Shown one piece after another: positions 1-10,352 of a stretch of DNA of 64,000 nt. The position numbers and the translations under genes were made by a program. This stretch comes from Hofstenia miamia. Taxonomy: Eukaryota > Xenacoelomorpha > Acoela. Below the pieces are notes generated by a model. That model was not told the origin of the DNA. It saw only the letters and a program-made list of their open reading frames with translations, and did not search any database. The stretch is taken from the NCBI GenBank assembly GCA_004352715.1, contig SCFE01000008.1, positions 290,544 through 354,543 on the forward strand, given 5' to 3'. How positions within the stretch are numbered: the first letter of the stretch is position 1; every line of letters starts with the position of its first letter.

Positions 1-996
1 CCATCTATGGTTTAGTTTTAATATTATAGTGATATTCTGTATTTACAAAATTTAGGATTTCCTGTACAGTAAGTTATTTATTTAGTAAATCAAAGCGACC
101 CCTAGTCGAAATTTCTTTAAAATCATTAAGGATAATTTGAGAATCTTTGATCAAAACTTGGCAAGAATTTTAAGGATTTTCAAAGAAATTTCCGGCCTGT
201 GTTTAAAGCTACTTGGGCGAACAGCAACTCTATTAGGACATGAAGTAATTTTCATTGTTACGTTTTATCAAAATTTATGTTCTCAAGGTCAAACTTAACA
301 GTAAGAACTCGGGGGTCTGTACAAGTCTACTATCGGGGTACAGCAAAAATTGCATAATTATCACAATGCTACCACGTTTTTTATTATTTCTCTACTTTTT
401 GTTTAATCGATTATCTATTTTTCTAAAACAAAAATTTTATGCAACTAGCTGATAATTTCAAAAAGATTTGAGCCATACAACAACAGATAATTACAGTAAT
501 TACATTATTACTGAAGCTTACTATTTCAAATCGTTTCAAATGACAAAGTTTCACTTCATGTGGGGACAAAATGCAAAATCATTCAGACCCTGACTCAGTG
601 AGCCCTACCTACACTATTTAGACTTTTGGAGTTTTAAAGTATGAAAATCGTACTTTTTAAGAGAGCTTGTATCATATCAGGCTCTGCTTTACTATCTTTA
701 AGATTCTTAAATAAAATTCAATTTCTTTGATTATTTTAAAGAATTATTTTATTAGCAAAATCATTAAAATCTTTAATGATTCTGTAATTTTCTTTAATTT
801 CTTTAATGATTTTGCAGAAAATTGAATTTTCTTTAATGTTTTTCAAGAAGGGACGAACTTGTAACTTTATACACTATATTGTTGGTGATAATGTATAAAT
901 ACATTTCGTTATTGAATATGGATTTGAAGATTATGCTAAAATATCAATAAAACAATATTTGCAAACCTGTCTTTCAATATTATTCAATGTCAGTAG
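1..996. other. AT-rich non-coding stretch
   Basis: No gene, RNA or clear element was recognised. Near 720-840 there are several copies of a short motif around TTTAATGATT and TTTCTTTAA, which looks like local simple-sequence drift rather than a real tandem repeat. Confidence 0.5.
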
Positions 997-1033
997 CAGG
1001 GGCGTACCCAGGAATTTCTGACGGGGGGACATT
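997..1033 (+). repeat. Terminal motif of a dispersed repeat family
   Basis: The sequence CAGGGGCGTACCCAGGAATT followed by TCTGACGGGGGGAC resembles the terminus of three other elements here: near 12917 (- strand), near 21733 (- strand) and near 28420 (+ strand). It marks one end of a transposable element. The partner end was not located, so it may be a solo end or the border of the decayed transposase region that follows. Confidence 0.5.
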
Positions 1034-1128
1034 ATTGTTATCTATATATATCTATAGATATAGTACCTAAAATAGATGTAAAAATTTTAAAATACTTTTC
1101 AGTTGACTAAGGATATATATATATACTC

Positions 1129-2661
1129 ATGGCAAGCCGAACTTCATACTACAGACGAATAAAGCGAATTTCAAATACGTTCTTAGAAAATGAGTGTAGT
1201 AGTGATGAAAGTTCTCCCCATGATTGTGATAACTCACTTACTGATGAAAGTGACAGCGATTTTTTTCCCAATTTAGATACTGCAAAGGCAAGGCGAAAAT
1301 ATTTCAGAATCAATTCCTCATTTTTCATTATTTAAAATTCAACACTGCTACATTATACTAATGAATTTTTTAACATCTGAATTTTCTAAATATACTAAAA
1401 ATTTGTATTGTTATTTTATGGCAATTTTTTAACATCTGAAAATATCGCCTTCCCATAGGATAACTTAAAAAGTTTGCGCCAACGTTGGAGCATTACTCAC
1501 TGCATATCACACAGGGCATTGACAGATTTACTGCGCATACATGGTGATATGGATGCAGGTTTACCAAAAGATTCTAGGACTCCTTATGACAAAGATGGAT
1601 CACATGGCTGACATCTTAGATAATGGAGAATTTTGCCACATAGGTTAGCACATTAAATTATTTAATCTTAATTAAGGTGTAATTGACTGTATTTAACCTA
1701 CTTATTTGTTTTAATTAAAGATTTGTTATATTTAGGTATGGAAAAATCCTTGCAAACTAAATTACAGGATCACAAAGAATGTTGTCTAGTGTTACCAGAA
1801 TTGCTGCTTAATATAAATGTTGATGGTCTGCCTATTTTCAAAAGTGTTAATTCTGCTTTTTGGCCTATATTGGGCTGCATTGTTAATTGTACTCAGTTAA
1901 CTTGTTTTACTATTGGAATTGTTTATGGCAGTGGAAAACCCAAATAATTTCAGCTATTTCTACCTTTTATTTTCGAATTAAAACAGATACTAGCCAATGG
2001 TAGTTGTATTTCTGTACAAATTGCTGTGAAATTGAATATTAAATCAATTAAAGGTCATAATGGCTATTTTAGATGTGATTACTGTTGTGTTGAAGTGGAT
2101 TTTGTCAATCATCCCATAAATTTTTTATAACAAATGCGCATACAAAACAAATGAAACGTTTTGGTCAATGAGCACTGAATAGCATCACACTGGTGAATCT
2201 CCTCTTCTTGATCTTTCAATAGACATGGTTAAGGATTTTCCTGTTGAATATATGCACCAGGTTTGTTTAGGTGAATAATTAACATCTGAATTCCATTTGA
2301 AATAATTTCTAATAATTCGATATTTTGTTATTATCCATTATATCCTTAATAATTTCATATTAATTTAAAAACATTTACAAAGATTATGTAAAGGATACAC
2401 CACATTTAGGTTTTATTTAGGTGTTGTGATTAACATCGTAACAATGTGGACGAAAGAACCATTAAATGTGCGATTGAGCAGTCAAAAGTTGCAACAAATT
2501 TCTAAGTATCTATTTTCTATGAGAAGTTGCTTACCAAATGCTTCACATGTAAGCTTGTATACAATTGATGAAACAGCATCTCTTGAATCGGATCTTTGTT
2601 ACAAAATATATTTCAGGTCTTCTTAGTGCCTAATATTGCTCTTATTCTTGTGTATCTTAAT

Positions 2662-2693
<32 letters not shown>

Positions 2694-3170
2694 TCTAATA
2701 TTTATTTTTTAGAAGAAAGAATAAGAAAGTGTTTTTGAACTTTTTGTGTTTTTGTACTTTCAATTTAATATAGTGTCAGTAGCCCCATTGTTTATATCTA
2801 TATTATACAATACTTTTTAACTATGATTTTATGTACTTTATTGTTTAGCAAAAAACAAGTGTTCACGAAATTATCTGCATCTGATGACTGTTTTTCAGAT
2901 TATATGATCTACATTTTGCATTTTCCTCTTCTATATTGAAGGTATAAATTATGTTTAAAAAAATTTTCTAGGTTGCCTAATCATATCTCAATTTTCTTAT
3001 TGGTCATAATATCATTAAATACGTTTTTCAATACTTTAATATTTTGAGATTACAACATTTATTTATGTTTTTAGCTTACTTTCAACCCCCGCATTCTTCA
3101 ACATAATCAAATATTGGATGCTCATCGTCGCAATCGTCACAAGAAATTATTTGGGTAAATATTAGAATTT
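1129..3170 (+). pseudogene. Decayed TNP2/CACTA-like transposase
   Basis: Blocks in the order expected for animal TNP2-type (En/Spm, CACTA-like) transposases lie on the + strand, broken by stops and gaps. A Ser/Asp/Glu-rich N-terminal part is at 1129-1332. A block reading SITHCISHRALTDLL then LPKDSRTPYDK is at about 1490-1590. The hallmark NVDGLPIFKS and FWPILG block is at 1723-1947, followed by IKGHNGYFRCDYCC at about 2045-2090, [16 protein letters not shown] and [12 protein letters not shown] at about 2190-2275, and RLSSQKLQQISKYL at 2426-2626. From family knowledge these lie in the catalytic region and the part around it. Multiple stops between blocks show it is dead, although some breaks could be introns. 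Identification rests on remembered family motifs, not on a search. Confidence 0.7.
2669..2694. repeat. (TA)n microsatellite
   Basis: An uninterrupted AT dinucleotide run inside the decayed transposase region. Confidence 0.95.
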
Positions 3171-3212
3171 TTATTTAATTGTATTCTATAGCATGTAAGG
3201 GTAGGGCTACTG

Positions 3213-3218
3213 ATATAT

Positions 3219-3246
<28 letters not shown>
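3213..3246. repeat. (TA)n microsatellite with TG interruptions
   Basis: AT run interrupted by two TATG units, directly before the GC-rich block. Confidence 0.9.
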
Positions 3247-3251
<5 letters not shown>

Positions 3252-3266
3252 TTCTTGATGTCCAGT

Positions 3267-3780
3267 GCCAGGCATTATGTGGGCTTTGTATGAGCATTGC
3301 ACAATGGGCTAATGGTGGGGAGAAGGTAGACGAGAAATGGGGAAAACATGGGCTAAACGTGGGCTGCTCAGGGTTGGCCCAAGGTGGGTTTTTGTCTCAT
3401 TTGAACGGGCGTTGAGTGGAGCCCACGCTTAACTCAAAGTGGGCCCCGCGTAGGCCCCATGCCACTCTCTCGGTGGGCAAACCGTGATAGTGTTTACTGG
3501 GTTGGTGGCATTTTGCTAAAATGTAATTAATTTGCCACGTAATTGAAGTAATGACTTGACGAAATCAAATTACGTTCCAATGCCATGTAAATTGCACGTC
3601 TTTCCCACCAAAAAACATAATGCCACGAAAATGCCACGTGGCTTTGCTATTGGGGTTACGTTTTTGGTAGCGTTGGCTTGTTTGTCTGTTAGCAACTTTA
3701 TGGAAAAAGTAAATGGATTTACCTCAAATTTTCACCAGAGGTGCGTCTCCACACAAGGAGGAATCCAGTAAATTTTGATG
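3267..3780. repeat. GC-rich insert with GTGGGC-type and TGCCACG-type repeats
   Basis: This block is far richer in G and C than its surroundings. It carries many variants of TGGGCTAA, GTGGGC and GGCCCA up to about 3480, then variants of TGCCACG and TGCCATG at about 3530-3640. Short ORFs run through it, but they are low-complexity and I see no protein family. It looks like a separate repetitive element inserted next to the TNP2-like remnant. No clean terminal repeats or target duplication were found. Confidence 0.5.
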
Positions 3781-4000
3781 CTGATCCGGGGGACACAAGC
3801 TGCGGAGGTCTGCACTCTCCGAGTGCTTTTCTAGTTTCAAATTACTCCAAAGTTAAGATGTAAAGTTGCCAGAAGACGATAAGCATTAATATTTAAACGA
3901 CCAAATTAGCCTCCAATTTGAATTGGAAAGTCGAACATCATAAACATGATCCCTTCAATATGAAACATATATTTATTTTTTACTTAGATGAAAGTACTGG

Positions 4001-4156
4001 CTGCTACTTGAGTTATTACATATTGAAGATGCATATCCAAGGCTGCCCCAAAAGAGATGGGCAGCAAATCCTGACTATTTATGTTTGTTAAGTTACAGTA
4101 AATTCATGGACATGGTCAATGATGCAATTGAAAGGAAAGTGAAAGTTGTTAAGTGA
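4001..4156 (+). other. Coding-like segment, possible terminal exon
   Basis: One + strand frame stays open for about 50 codons with a balanced composition (HIEDAYPRLPQKRWAANPDY near the middle) and ends at TGA 4154-4156. A possible acceptor (TTTTTTACTTAG) lies about 15 bases upstream, but an in-frame TGA follows it, so the exact acceptor is unclear. I do not recognise the family. It may belong to the transposon remnant upstream. Confidence 0.3.
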
Positions 4157-4209
4157 AAAATGATAGAATATACGGAATAAGAACGGTCCTTGTATCCAGT
4201 TCACTACGA

Positions 4210-4237
<28 letters not shown>
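4210..4237. repeat. (TA)n microsatellite
   Basis: Pure AT dinucleotide run. Confidence 0.95.
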
Positions 4238-4240
<3 letters not shown>

Positions 4241-4807
4241 CTTTTCTAAGGAATGAAATGGAAGGGCATCTATGAGATAACAATTTGTATTAGGGCATAT
4301 GGTTTAAAGGTATTTCTGCATTTCTATTTATAATAAAACTGAACAAAGTGTAATTAAGTAACTATGTGACCACATTTCTCTTGCTGATGTGGTAGTGATT
4401 ATTTTCGCAAAGTTAACATAACAATGGCTTGAATATTACTTTAAGAAATCTGATAAAGACATTTCCATAAATATATTATTATATACTACCACAGACAATA
4501 CTATTAAATGAAATAATCCTGTTTATGTGCGCTTATTAAATTTTAGGGCTATTTTATAGGTATTAGAGGCATACGGATAGCAACCCTTAAATGCAAAATT
4601 TCTGGTTTTTTGTTTGGGGGACCCCAAAGGTCACAATTAACTTTATTTTTGAGCCTTGGTGACTGTCTTTCTCAAAAGGTATATTGAAATGATAATTTTG
4701 GTGTTTTTTTAAACAATTAACAAAACGCGGTAGAGGCATTTTAAACTTATATAAAATAACTCAAACTTGCACAGTTTCATGCACTCATATAGCTGCACTA
4801 TTTTTTT

Positions 4808-4809
<2 letters not shown>

Positions 4810-4842
<33 letters not shown>
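4810..4842. repeat. (TA)n microsatellite
   Basis: Pure AT dinucleotide run, followed by a single ambiguous base at 4850. Confidence 0.95.
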
Positions 4843-4989
4843 CAATGACNCACCCAAATTTGAAAGATATAATGTTTAAAAAGTTAAATATCAATTAAAT
4901 TAACAATCTTGAAAATTGAAAAGTCAAACTCATGTATATTAATACTTGAAATATAATACAAACTAAAGTGAACACATGATTTCTAATAC

Positions 4990-5889
4990 CTGATGTTCGA
5001 TTAAGTATATAAAAGATATCATTCCATTTCCTTCTTGCTGGCATTTGAATTCCAACTCCTTCAGCTCTTCAATTGTACTAGCTGGAGTTATGGTAAAGCT
5101 ATTATCAACAACTTCAGTCGTAAATAGAAATTTGTTGATTTTTCTCTGAGAAGAAACGTATTCGTCTTTTGCCTTATTTCAATTTGCTTTAATTTTTTTA
5201 AGACTTCTCTAAAAATTTAGTTTTTAAACAATATAAATTAAAACATTCATCAAATGAGAACACATATTATTTCTACATTAACTTGTTTTGGTCATTCAGG
5301 CTTAAATAATCAATTTATGCCTTAATACTAATTATTTCATTAAATGCGAATATAATACCTTTCAAATGAATTAGATTTGGACGTTGAAGGATTCATTATT
5401 GTTGACGATCTAAGGGTATTATCGTAGCAAGACAGATTAGGGACTTGCAAGGTGGTATATTGCGGTGCCTCCCTAAGCATAGTTTGCCAATATTAAAGAA
5501 ATCATTAGGTATTTAGCATAAAGTATAGTAATTAAATAAATATTTGAAGTTAATATTATCAGTGGATATGATTGTCTTGAAAGTTTTTTTAATCTCTCTG
5601 CAGATGGTGGGTTTGACTAAAGAAATACTTAGTTCTAAGGTATATTTTAAGAAAAAACTAACAACAAAGTACTGCGATGCATTCCCCATTGAGCTGTACT
5701 CATCTGCATGTCGACTGTTGGAGTTAAATGTTAATAGATACAATAGCAGTTTGAAGAAAATATACGATATCATTAAGTGAGAATGTTCCTCCCAAACATC
5801 TTCATCAGAACTTTGCAGTTTTGAAGTTGGCAAATATCTTCGTTTTTTGATGTACGGTTCATCAGTGGAACTCAAATAACAGTGTTGAC

Positions 5890-5890
<1 letters not shown>
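4990..5890 (-). pseudogene. Broken DUF4806-like gene, partial exons
   Basis: Two adjoining exon-like blocks can be read on the - strand. The first (about 5480 down to 5359) encodes a Ser/Thr/Asn-rich stretch ending NSFE and stops at a GT donor at 5358-5357. The second starts after a TTTTTAG acceptor at 5208 with EVLKKLKQIEIRQKTN, joins the first in phase, and ends at a CAG-GTATTAG donor after 4990. Its second half (ITPASTIEELKELEFKCQQ) resembles the start of the DUF4806 domain, but sits in a frame shifted by one base, so an indel is likely. A Lys/Arg- and Ser/Asp-rich piece (IKKRRYLPTSKLQSSDEDVW) at about 5790-5870 may be an upstream exon. DUF4806 proteins are often multi-copy and transposon-associated. 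The assignment is tentative. Confidence 0.4.

Positions 5891-5891
<1 letters not shown>

Positions 5892-5934
<43 letters not shown>
5892..5934. repeat. (TA)n microsatellite
   Basis: Pure AT dinucleotide run. Confidence 0.95.
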
Positions 5935-5935
<1 letters not shown>

Positions 5936-6061
5936 CAATGACCAACTAGAACTGTTTTTACCATTGAAATACAAAATGACTGATGCATTACAAAACTGAA
6001 AAAATGGCACACATTATATTTGATATAATGTCATAATGATAGAAATTCCAAATTCGTATGT

Positions 6062-8011
6062 CTACTTTACATCAATTAACCCTGTCTTATGATGTATGTC
6101 ATAAAATTTAAAGAACGGTGCAATGTCTATCTTTTTTCTTCCCATAAATTTTTGAAATGCATTTGCAATAGTAGAAACCTCTTTCATTTCAAGCACCAAT
6201 TTACGAAATTTTAATGCTCTCTTTTTAATTTTTGAAGGAGAATTTAGCTTATGTAAGTGGTCATATGCATCAATGGCCATTATTTTAGACCAAATGTAAC
6301 CATATCTCGTTCCAGCATAGTTAAAGTCAACAAGAACAGGCTTGCGATATGAACAATCACTAGTTAATTTACTCAATACGAATTGCTGCCGTGCTCTTTT
6401 TATAAGATTTTCACAATTCTCTTGTGGATATTGAAACAAGTATATATCTACTAAATATGAATGAATTTTTTCCATGAGTTGCAATAATTCATTTTTCTTA
6501 AAGCAATTTCTAAATTCATTGTACACTTCAGCTGAAAGTTTCTTAGTAGATGAGCTCATCATTAGTATTAATTCTTCTTGCTTGGCAAAATGTTCCATAA
6601 ACATGCTTGCAAATTCATTCGTATCACCATAGGTAGTTAGTTTTACTTTATCTGCCAAAATATATTGCAGACAGTGACCTAATTCATGGAAAAGTGTTCT
6701 AATTTCCTCTAGGGTAAAAACATCTTTTGATTGCACATTTAAGGATATGAACGCCAGAGGAACCATATCCAGATGCTTCATGCCAAATCTTATTAGGCGG
6801 GTGTATGCTTTTGCAGACAGCTTAGATCCTGGTCTTTTAAAAAAATCAATGTAGAACAATCCAATTTTTTCATTTAATTCATTAAAAACATTGAAAAGCT
6901 TTACTCCATCTGCATAGACTTGATAGCCAGAATTTACTTCTACTATTGATATTTCAAAAAGAGTTTTCAATCGCTCGAAAGTTACACGCAGCACATGCTC
7001 ATGATTAAAGTAGTCATCTAAAAATTTGAGCAATTTCCTGCACTTTTTGCTCGTCATTTCTGTCAATGAATCATATTTATTTGCAAACGTTGATTCTATG
7101 TCAATCAAAAGCTTTTCCACAGCAGATGAACTTTTAGCCATGCAAAACTTCGACATTTTCATCTCAACAAGGCTATTAAATCCTTCTTTTTTTGCTTCCC
7201 TTGTGAAAAGACGTCGGGTACTTTCCAAGATCTCTATATTGTTATTGGCTTTGGTGTTTCCCACTTTTTTGAGTTCTTTAAATATTTTGTCTCTCAACAC
7301 GTCATTGGTAGTCCTACTGCTTACAGATATTAAATCACGATAGCCAAACAACCATGGGCCAGTTATTAAAGAGGTCTTATATCCTTTCTTACTGGCAGCT
7401 AGAATACCACGATTTAAAATAGAGCTTGAGAACTGCTCTTTGTCTAAATCAACATTCTCCACTAGGAGTTGAATGCTTCTTTTTGAATTAACAGCATTTC
7501 TTCGGTATTGGTTTGAAAGTATTTGATATTCGTCTAATAATGTTAGTTCTTTATGCGGATCCTGTTTTTTGTTAGAATTGCTATTTTGTACTTTATCATT
7601 AGCTTCACTATCTGCCTCCATATTTGTTATTTTACCAGCATAGATTACATCAAGTACAATTGATTTAATGCTATTTATATAATACAGTGGAGCATCAATC
7701 ACTCTCATAAACCTAGATTTTTGTTCACCTGAAAGAGATAAAGCCTCAATTCGTTTGTGGTTTTTTTGACTAAATTTCCTTGCGCACTTTATTCCAGATC
7801 GTATATTTGATGGTGTAATTTTGCTAAATACAGGCAAATTTTGAGGTTCAAGAAGTGGGTTTTTTTTAATTTCTTCAAGACAATCTGTAGGTATTATTAC
7901 GTTGGGATGGCTGTAGATGCTTTTTATATTTATTTTAGTTGGCTGCGATTCCCAGAAAAAGAGAAACACTATTCCAAACACAAACAGAAAAGGCATTTGA
8001 CGAGTTTCCAT
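6062..8011 (-). CDS. M3 family zinc metallopeptidase, oligopeptidase A type, predicted secreted
   Basis: An intact, intronless 649-codon ORF starts at ATG 8011-8009. Residues 51-74 (NPLLEPQNLPVFSKITPSNI onward) match the N-terminal signature of oligopeptidase A-type M3 enzymes, as does YINSIKS near 111. The zinc site HELGH is at 442-446, and the likely third ligand is Glu466 in NEFASMFMEH. The spacing from HELGH to this Glu is 19 residues, shorter than the roughly 25 I recall for the family. The C-terminal YGYIW (570-574) and FFKFYDI regions also match. Family members cleave short peptides. The N-terminus (MPFLFVFGIVFLFFW, residues 6-20) is a strong hydrophobic signal or anchor, unlike the usual cytosolic or organellar enzymes. 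The His that normally precedes the Gly-Gly-Tyr loop is not visible in the aligned stretch KPVLVDFNYAG (558-567), so activity may be altered. Length is close to that of bacterial OpdA (about 680 residues). Confidence 0.85.
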   Translation of the reverse strand: METRQMPFLFVFGIVFLFFWESQPTKINIKSIYSHPNVIIPTDCLEEIKKNPLLEPQNLPVFSKITPSNIRSGIKCARKFSQKNHKRIEALSLSGEQKSRFMRVIDAPLYYINSIKSIVLDVIYAGKITNMEADSEANDKVQNSNSNKKQDPHKELTLLDEYQILSNQYRRNAVNSKRSIQLLVENVDLDKEQFSSSILNRGILAASKKGYKTSLITGPWLFGYRDLISVSSRTTNDVLRDKIFKELKKVGNTKANNNIEILESTRRLFTREAKKEGFNSLVEMKMSKFCMAKSSSAVEKLLIDIESTFANKYDSLTEMTSKKCRKLLKFLDDYFNHEHVLRVTFERLKTLFEISIVEVNSGYQVYADGVKLFNVFNELNEKIGLFYIDFFKRPGSKLSAKAYTRLIRFGMKHLDMVPLAFISLNVQSKDVFTLEEIRTLFHELGHCLQYILADKVKLTTYGDTNEFASMFMEHFAKQEELILMMSSSTKKLSAEVYNEFRNCFKKNELLQLMEKIHSYLVDIYLFQYPQENCENLIKRARQQFVLSKLTSDCSYRKPVLVDFNYAGTRYGYIWSKIMAIDAYDHLHKLNSPSKIKKRALKFRKLVLEMKEVSTIANAFQKFMGRKKIDIAPFFKFYDIHHKTGLIDVK

Positions 8012-8559
8012 TACTAAAATTTTGTAAAATATTAATTAATTTTTATTATTTTAATTGTAATTCCCACATTTAAGAATAAATTCATGTTCATTAATTAACA
8101 AATTTACAGTTTGAGATAAATTATTTTAAAAATTATAATTGGTTTGTTGCACAATTTGCAAAAAATGAAGATTAGAAACATTTCGGGTATTTAAAATGTG
8201 TGAAAGTAAGATTTACGTAACATTACCCACTAGTATGTCATGACGTAACGCACAATCAAGGAAATGAATAAAACTATACGCAATGAACTTTAGAGGATTA
8301 GCCATACCTACTCTAACACATACATGATTCCTCATTTTGCTTCTATTTATTATCGAAATATCTTACAAGTAAACTATTTAAATTTTGTACATTGCCTTAC
8401 AGATCACTGTGCATGTTCTAAAGGCAAATCTATTGCAAACATACCAGAATGTCTATATAGAATTGCAAACATACATACAAAACTGATAGATAAGACTATA
8501 CTTATAAAAAAGAAGGTATCAGTGGTTAATATTTATTAATCCTAGATTAATTTTGAGGG
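8012..8559. other. Upstream region of the peptidase gene
   Basis: AT-rich, with no further gene recognised. It should hold the promoter of the - strand peptidase, but no convincing TATA box stands out from the AT background. Confidence 0.4.
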
Positions 8560-9387
8560 AAACGGTACAGTTGGTCATCTTTTCTTTTATTCCTCAATGT
8601 GTAGCTCAACTGTTGAAGATCTCTTTCGATAAACTTTTTAATTTTTGTATCCCAAAGTTTCATAAGTTTTCGTAAGACAGGCTTTTTGGCATCACGTCGT
8701 AAATTAACCAAGAATTTACCACCATCATATCAAGCACATGGAAAAATATTCTAAGGTAAACATTTGACAAACATTTCTAAAATGCAGATTTTGTTTAACG
8801 TTAAGCCATTCATCTCTTGACATTAAATCTGAAATTATAGAATACTTTGCAGCCTCTGACAATAGCCTTAAGCAGCAACTAACATTATATAAGAACATGT
8901 AAAAAGCAATACTAGAAAAGCACAAAATTTATGGAATGAAATATTAAATGAAGAATTGGGATTTTTTCGCTTTGAATGTAGATTTCATTGATTGCAAACT
9001 AAATGAACAAATTATTCTGTAAAATATTGTTCAAATATTCCATAAGTGTGCTTATCCAGGGGAATATCCTTCTGATCGCTCCCATCAGGGTATTATATTT
9101 TCTCTTTGCTTACTCAAAGGTTTTATTTCTTCATCTGCAGAACATTCACAAATGGAATTTTCTTCATCTTCTGATTCTGAAGTGAAAGTATTTTCTTCTT
9201 CACTATCATCTGGAATTTGCAATATTCTACCATTACCTCTTCTTCTAAATTGATAGTGAATATCCTTACTTGGCAATTGTGAAATGGGGATAAGCATTCC
9301 TTTGAACTGCCTGTTGTATCTCCAATAAAGTTCTTGTTCTTCAAGCGTAACACATATATCAGCTTCACTTGCTATAATAATTGTCAT
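8560..9387 (-). pseudogene. Internally deleted piggyBac-like transposase
   Basis: Read on the - strand, 9387-9085 encodes an acidic N-terminal region (DDSEEENTFTSESEDEENS), typical of piggyBac-type ORFs. The segment near 8860-8790 reads ISDLMSRDEWLNVKQNLHFR, a piggyBac domain motif. Shortly after, in another frame, comes FFHVLDMMVVNSWLIY (about 8745-8700), which normally lies much further downstream. The section between, where the first catalytic Asp residues belong in this family, is missing. The copy is therefore a non-autonomous remnant. The motif match is from memory of the family. Confidence 0.65.
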
Positions 9388-9729
9388 CAGAATTCCATTG
9401 AATTATCAATATTATCACAGTTTTTAAAATAAATGATTTTTCGCTTGGCAATCACATTTGCATTTCCAGATAATTTTCAGCCAAATATAAGATCTGGTAA
9501 GACATCTGCGATGCAAACAAAGTTCTCAGTATCATCCATCGAATTAACCAAGCAGTCTGGAATGCCTTCCATCCTAAGTTCAGTAGTAGTTAATGATAGG
9601 TACTTTCACAAAGATTGAATTCTCAATATGAATAGTAACACACATTTTTGTGATTTAAAATTGCAGATTAATCTAATTTTTAGTCTAATTTATGAGAAAT
9701 TAATTTGATAATTAGATTTGAATATTTAG

Positions 9730-9730
<1 letters not shown>

Positions 9731-9764
<34 letters not shown>

Positions 9765-9915
9765 NNNNNNNNNNNNNNNNNNNNNNNNNNNNNNNNNNNN
9801 NNNNNNNNNNNNNNNNNNNNNNNNNNNNNNNNNNNNNNNNNNNNNNNNNNNNNNNNNNNNNNNNNNNNNNNNNNNNNNNNNNNNNNNNNNNNNNNNNNNN
9901 NNNNNNNNNNNNNNN

Positions 9916-9944
<29 letters not shown>
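9731..9944. repeat. (TA)n microsatellite containing an assembly gap
   Basis: AT runs lie at 9731-9762 and 9916-9944 on both sides of 151 ambiguous bases (9765-9915). ORFs called through here are artefacts of the repeat and the gap. Confidence 0.95.
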
Positions 9945-9946
<2 letters not shown>

Positions 9947-10106
9947 ATTTAAATAAAATACCGTAAAACAGATACAAGTAGTACCTTCTAATTGTTTTTA
10001 AGTCATTGCCGCGATATTAGAATGAATTATAGCAAGCTCTGGAAATGTTGTTTTGCATGTTTTTTATCTTCAGTTTACTTAAAATTGATTAAATTATTGT
10101 ATTTAA

Positions 10107-10348
10107 CTCCTTCAGTACAATCACGAGATAATCTCGTGATTTGGGCACTCCATATTATGCGCCAGCACGAGACTATATCGTGTTAGATAACATTAGTTAT
10201 AAGTAGGTTTGCAGTTGTTTGGGCTGTGCACTGGCACATCGTTCCGATATAAGTTTTAAATATATTTAAAAAAAATTTTTTTTTAGTTTTATAATTTTTT
10301 TTGGGTTATAGTATGGCACAAACCAATATCTTGATGGTACTGAAGGGG
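10107..10348. mobile_element. piggyBac-type MITE
   Basis: The element is 242 bp. It starts CTCCTTCAGTACAATC and ends with the near-perfect inverse GATGGTACTGAAGGGG. It is preceded by TTAA (10103-10106) and followed by TTGA (10349-10352), consistent with a mutated TTAA target duplication as used by piggyBac elements. Just inside the left end is a perfect palindrome with 11-base arms around one base (10119-10141). It has no coding capacity. Confidence 0.7.
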
Positions 10349-10352
10349 TTGA

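Noticed and set aside
7026-7343. ORF antisense to the M3 peptidase
   Set aside because: It is a shadow of the conserved peptidase frame with no family signal of its own.
6062-8011. Bacterial gene transfer as origin of the oligopeptidase A-type gene
   Set aside because: Animals also have M3 enzymes of this type, as far as I recall. Base composition matches the surroundings, and a eukaryotic-type signal peptide is present.
9705-9977. ORFs through the (TA)n tract and gap
   Set aside because: They consist of Tyr-Ile repeats and unknown residues. The same holds for the ORFs at 19485-20650, 31387-31987, 51417-51656 and 56063-56503, apart from the transposase part noted.
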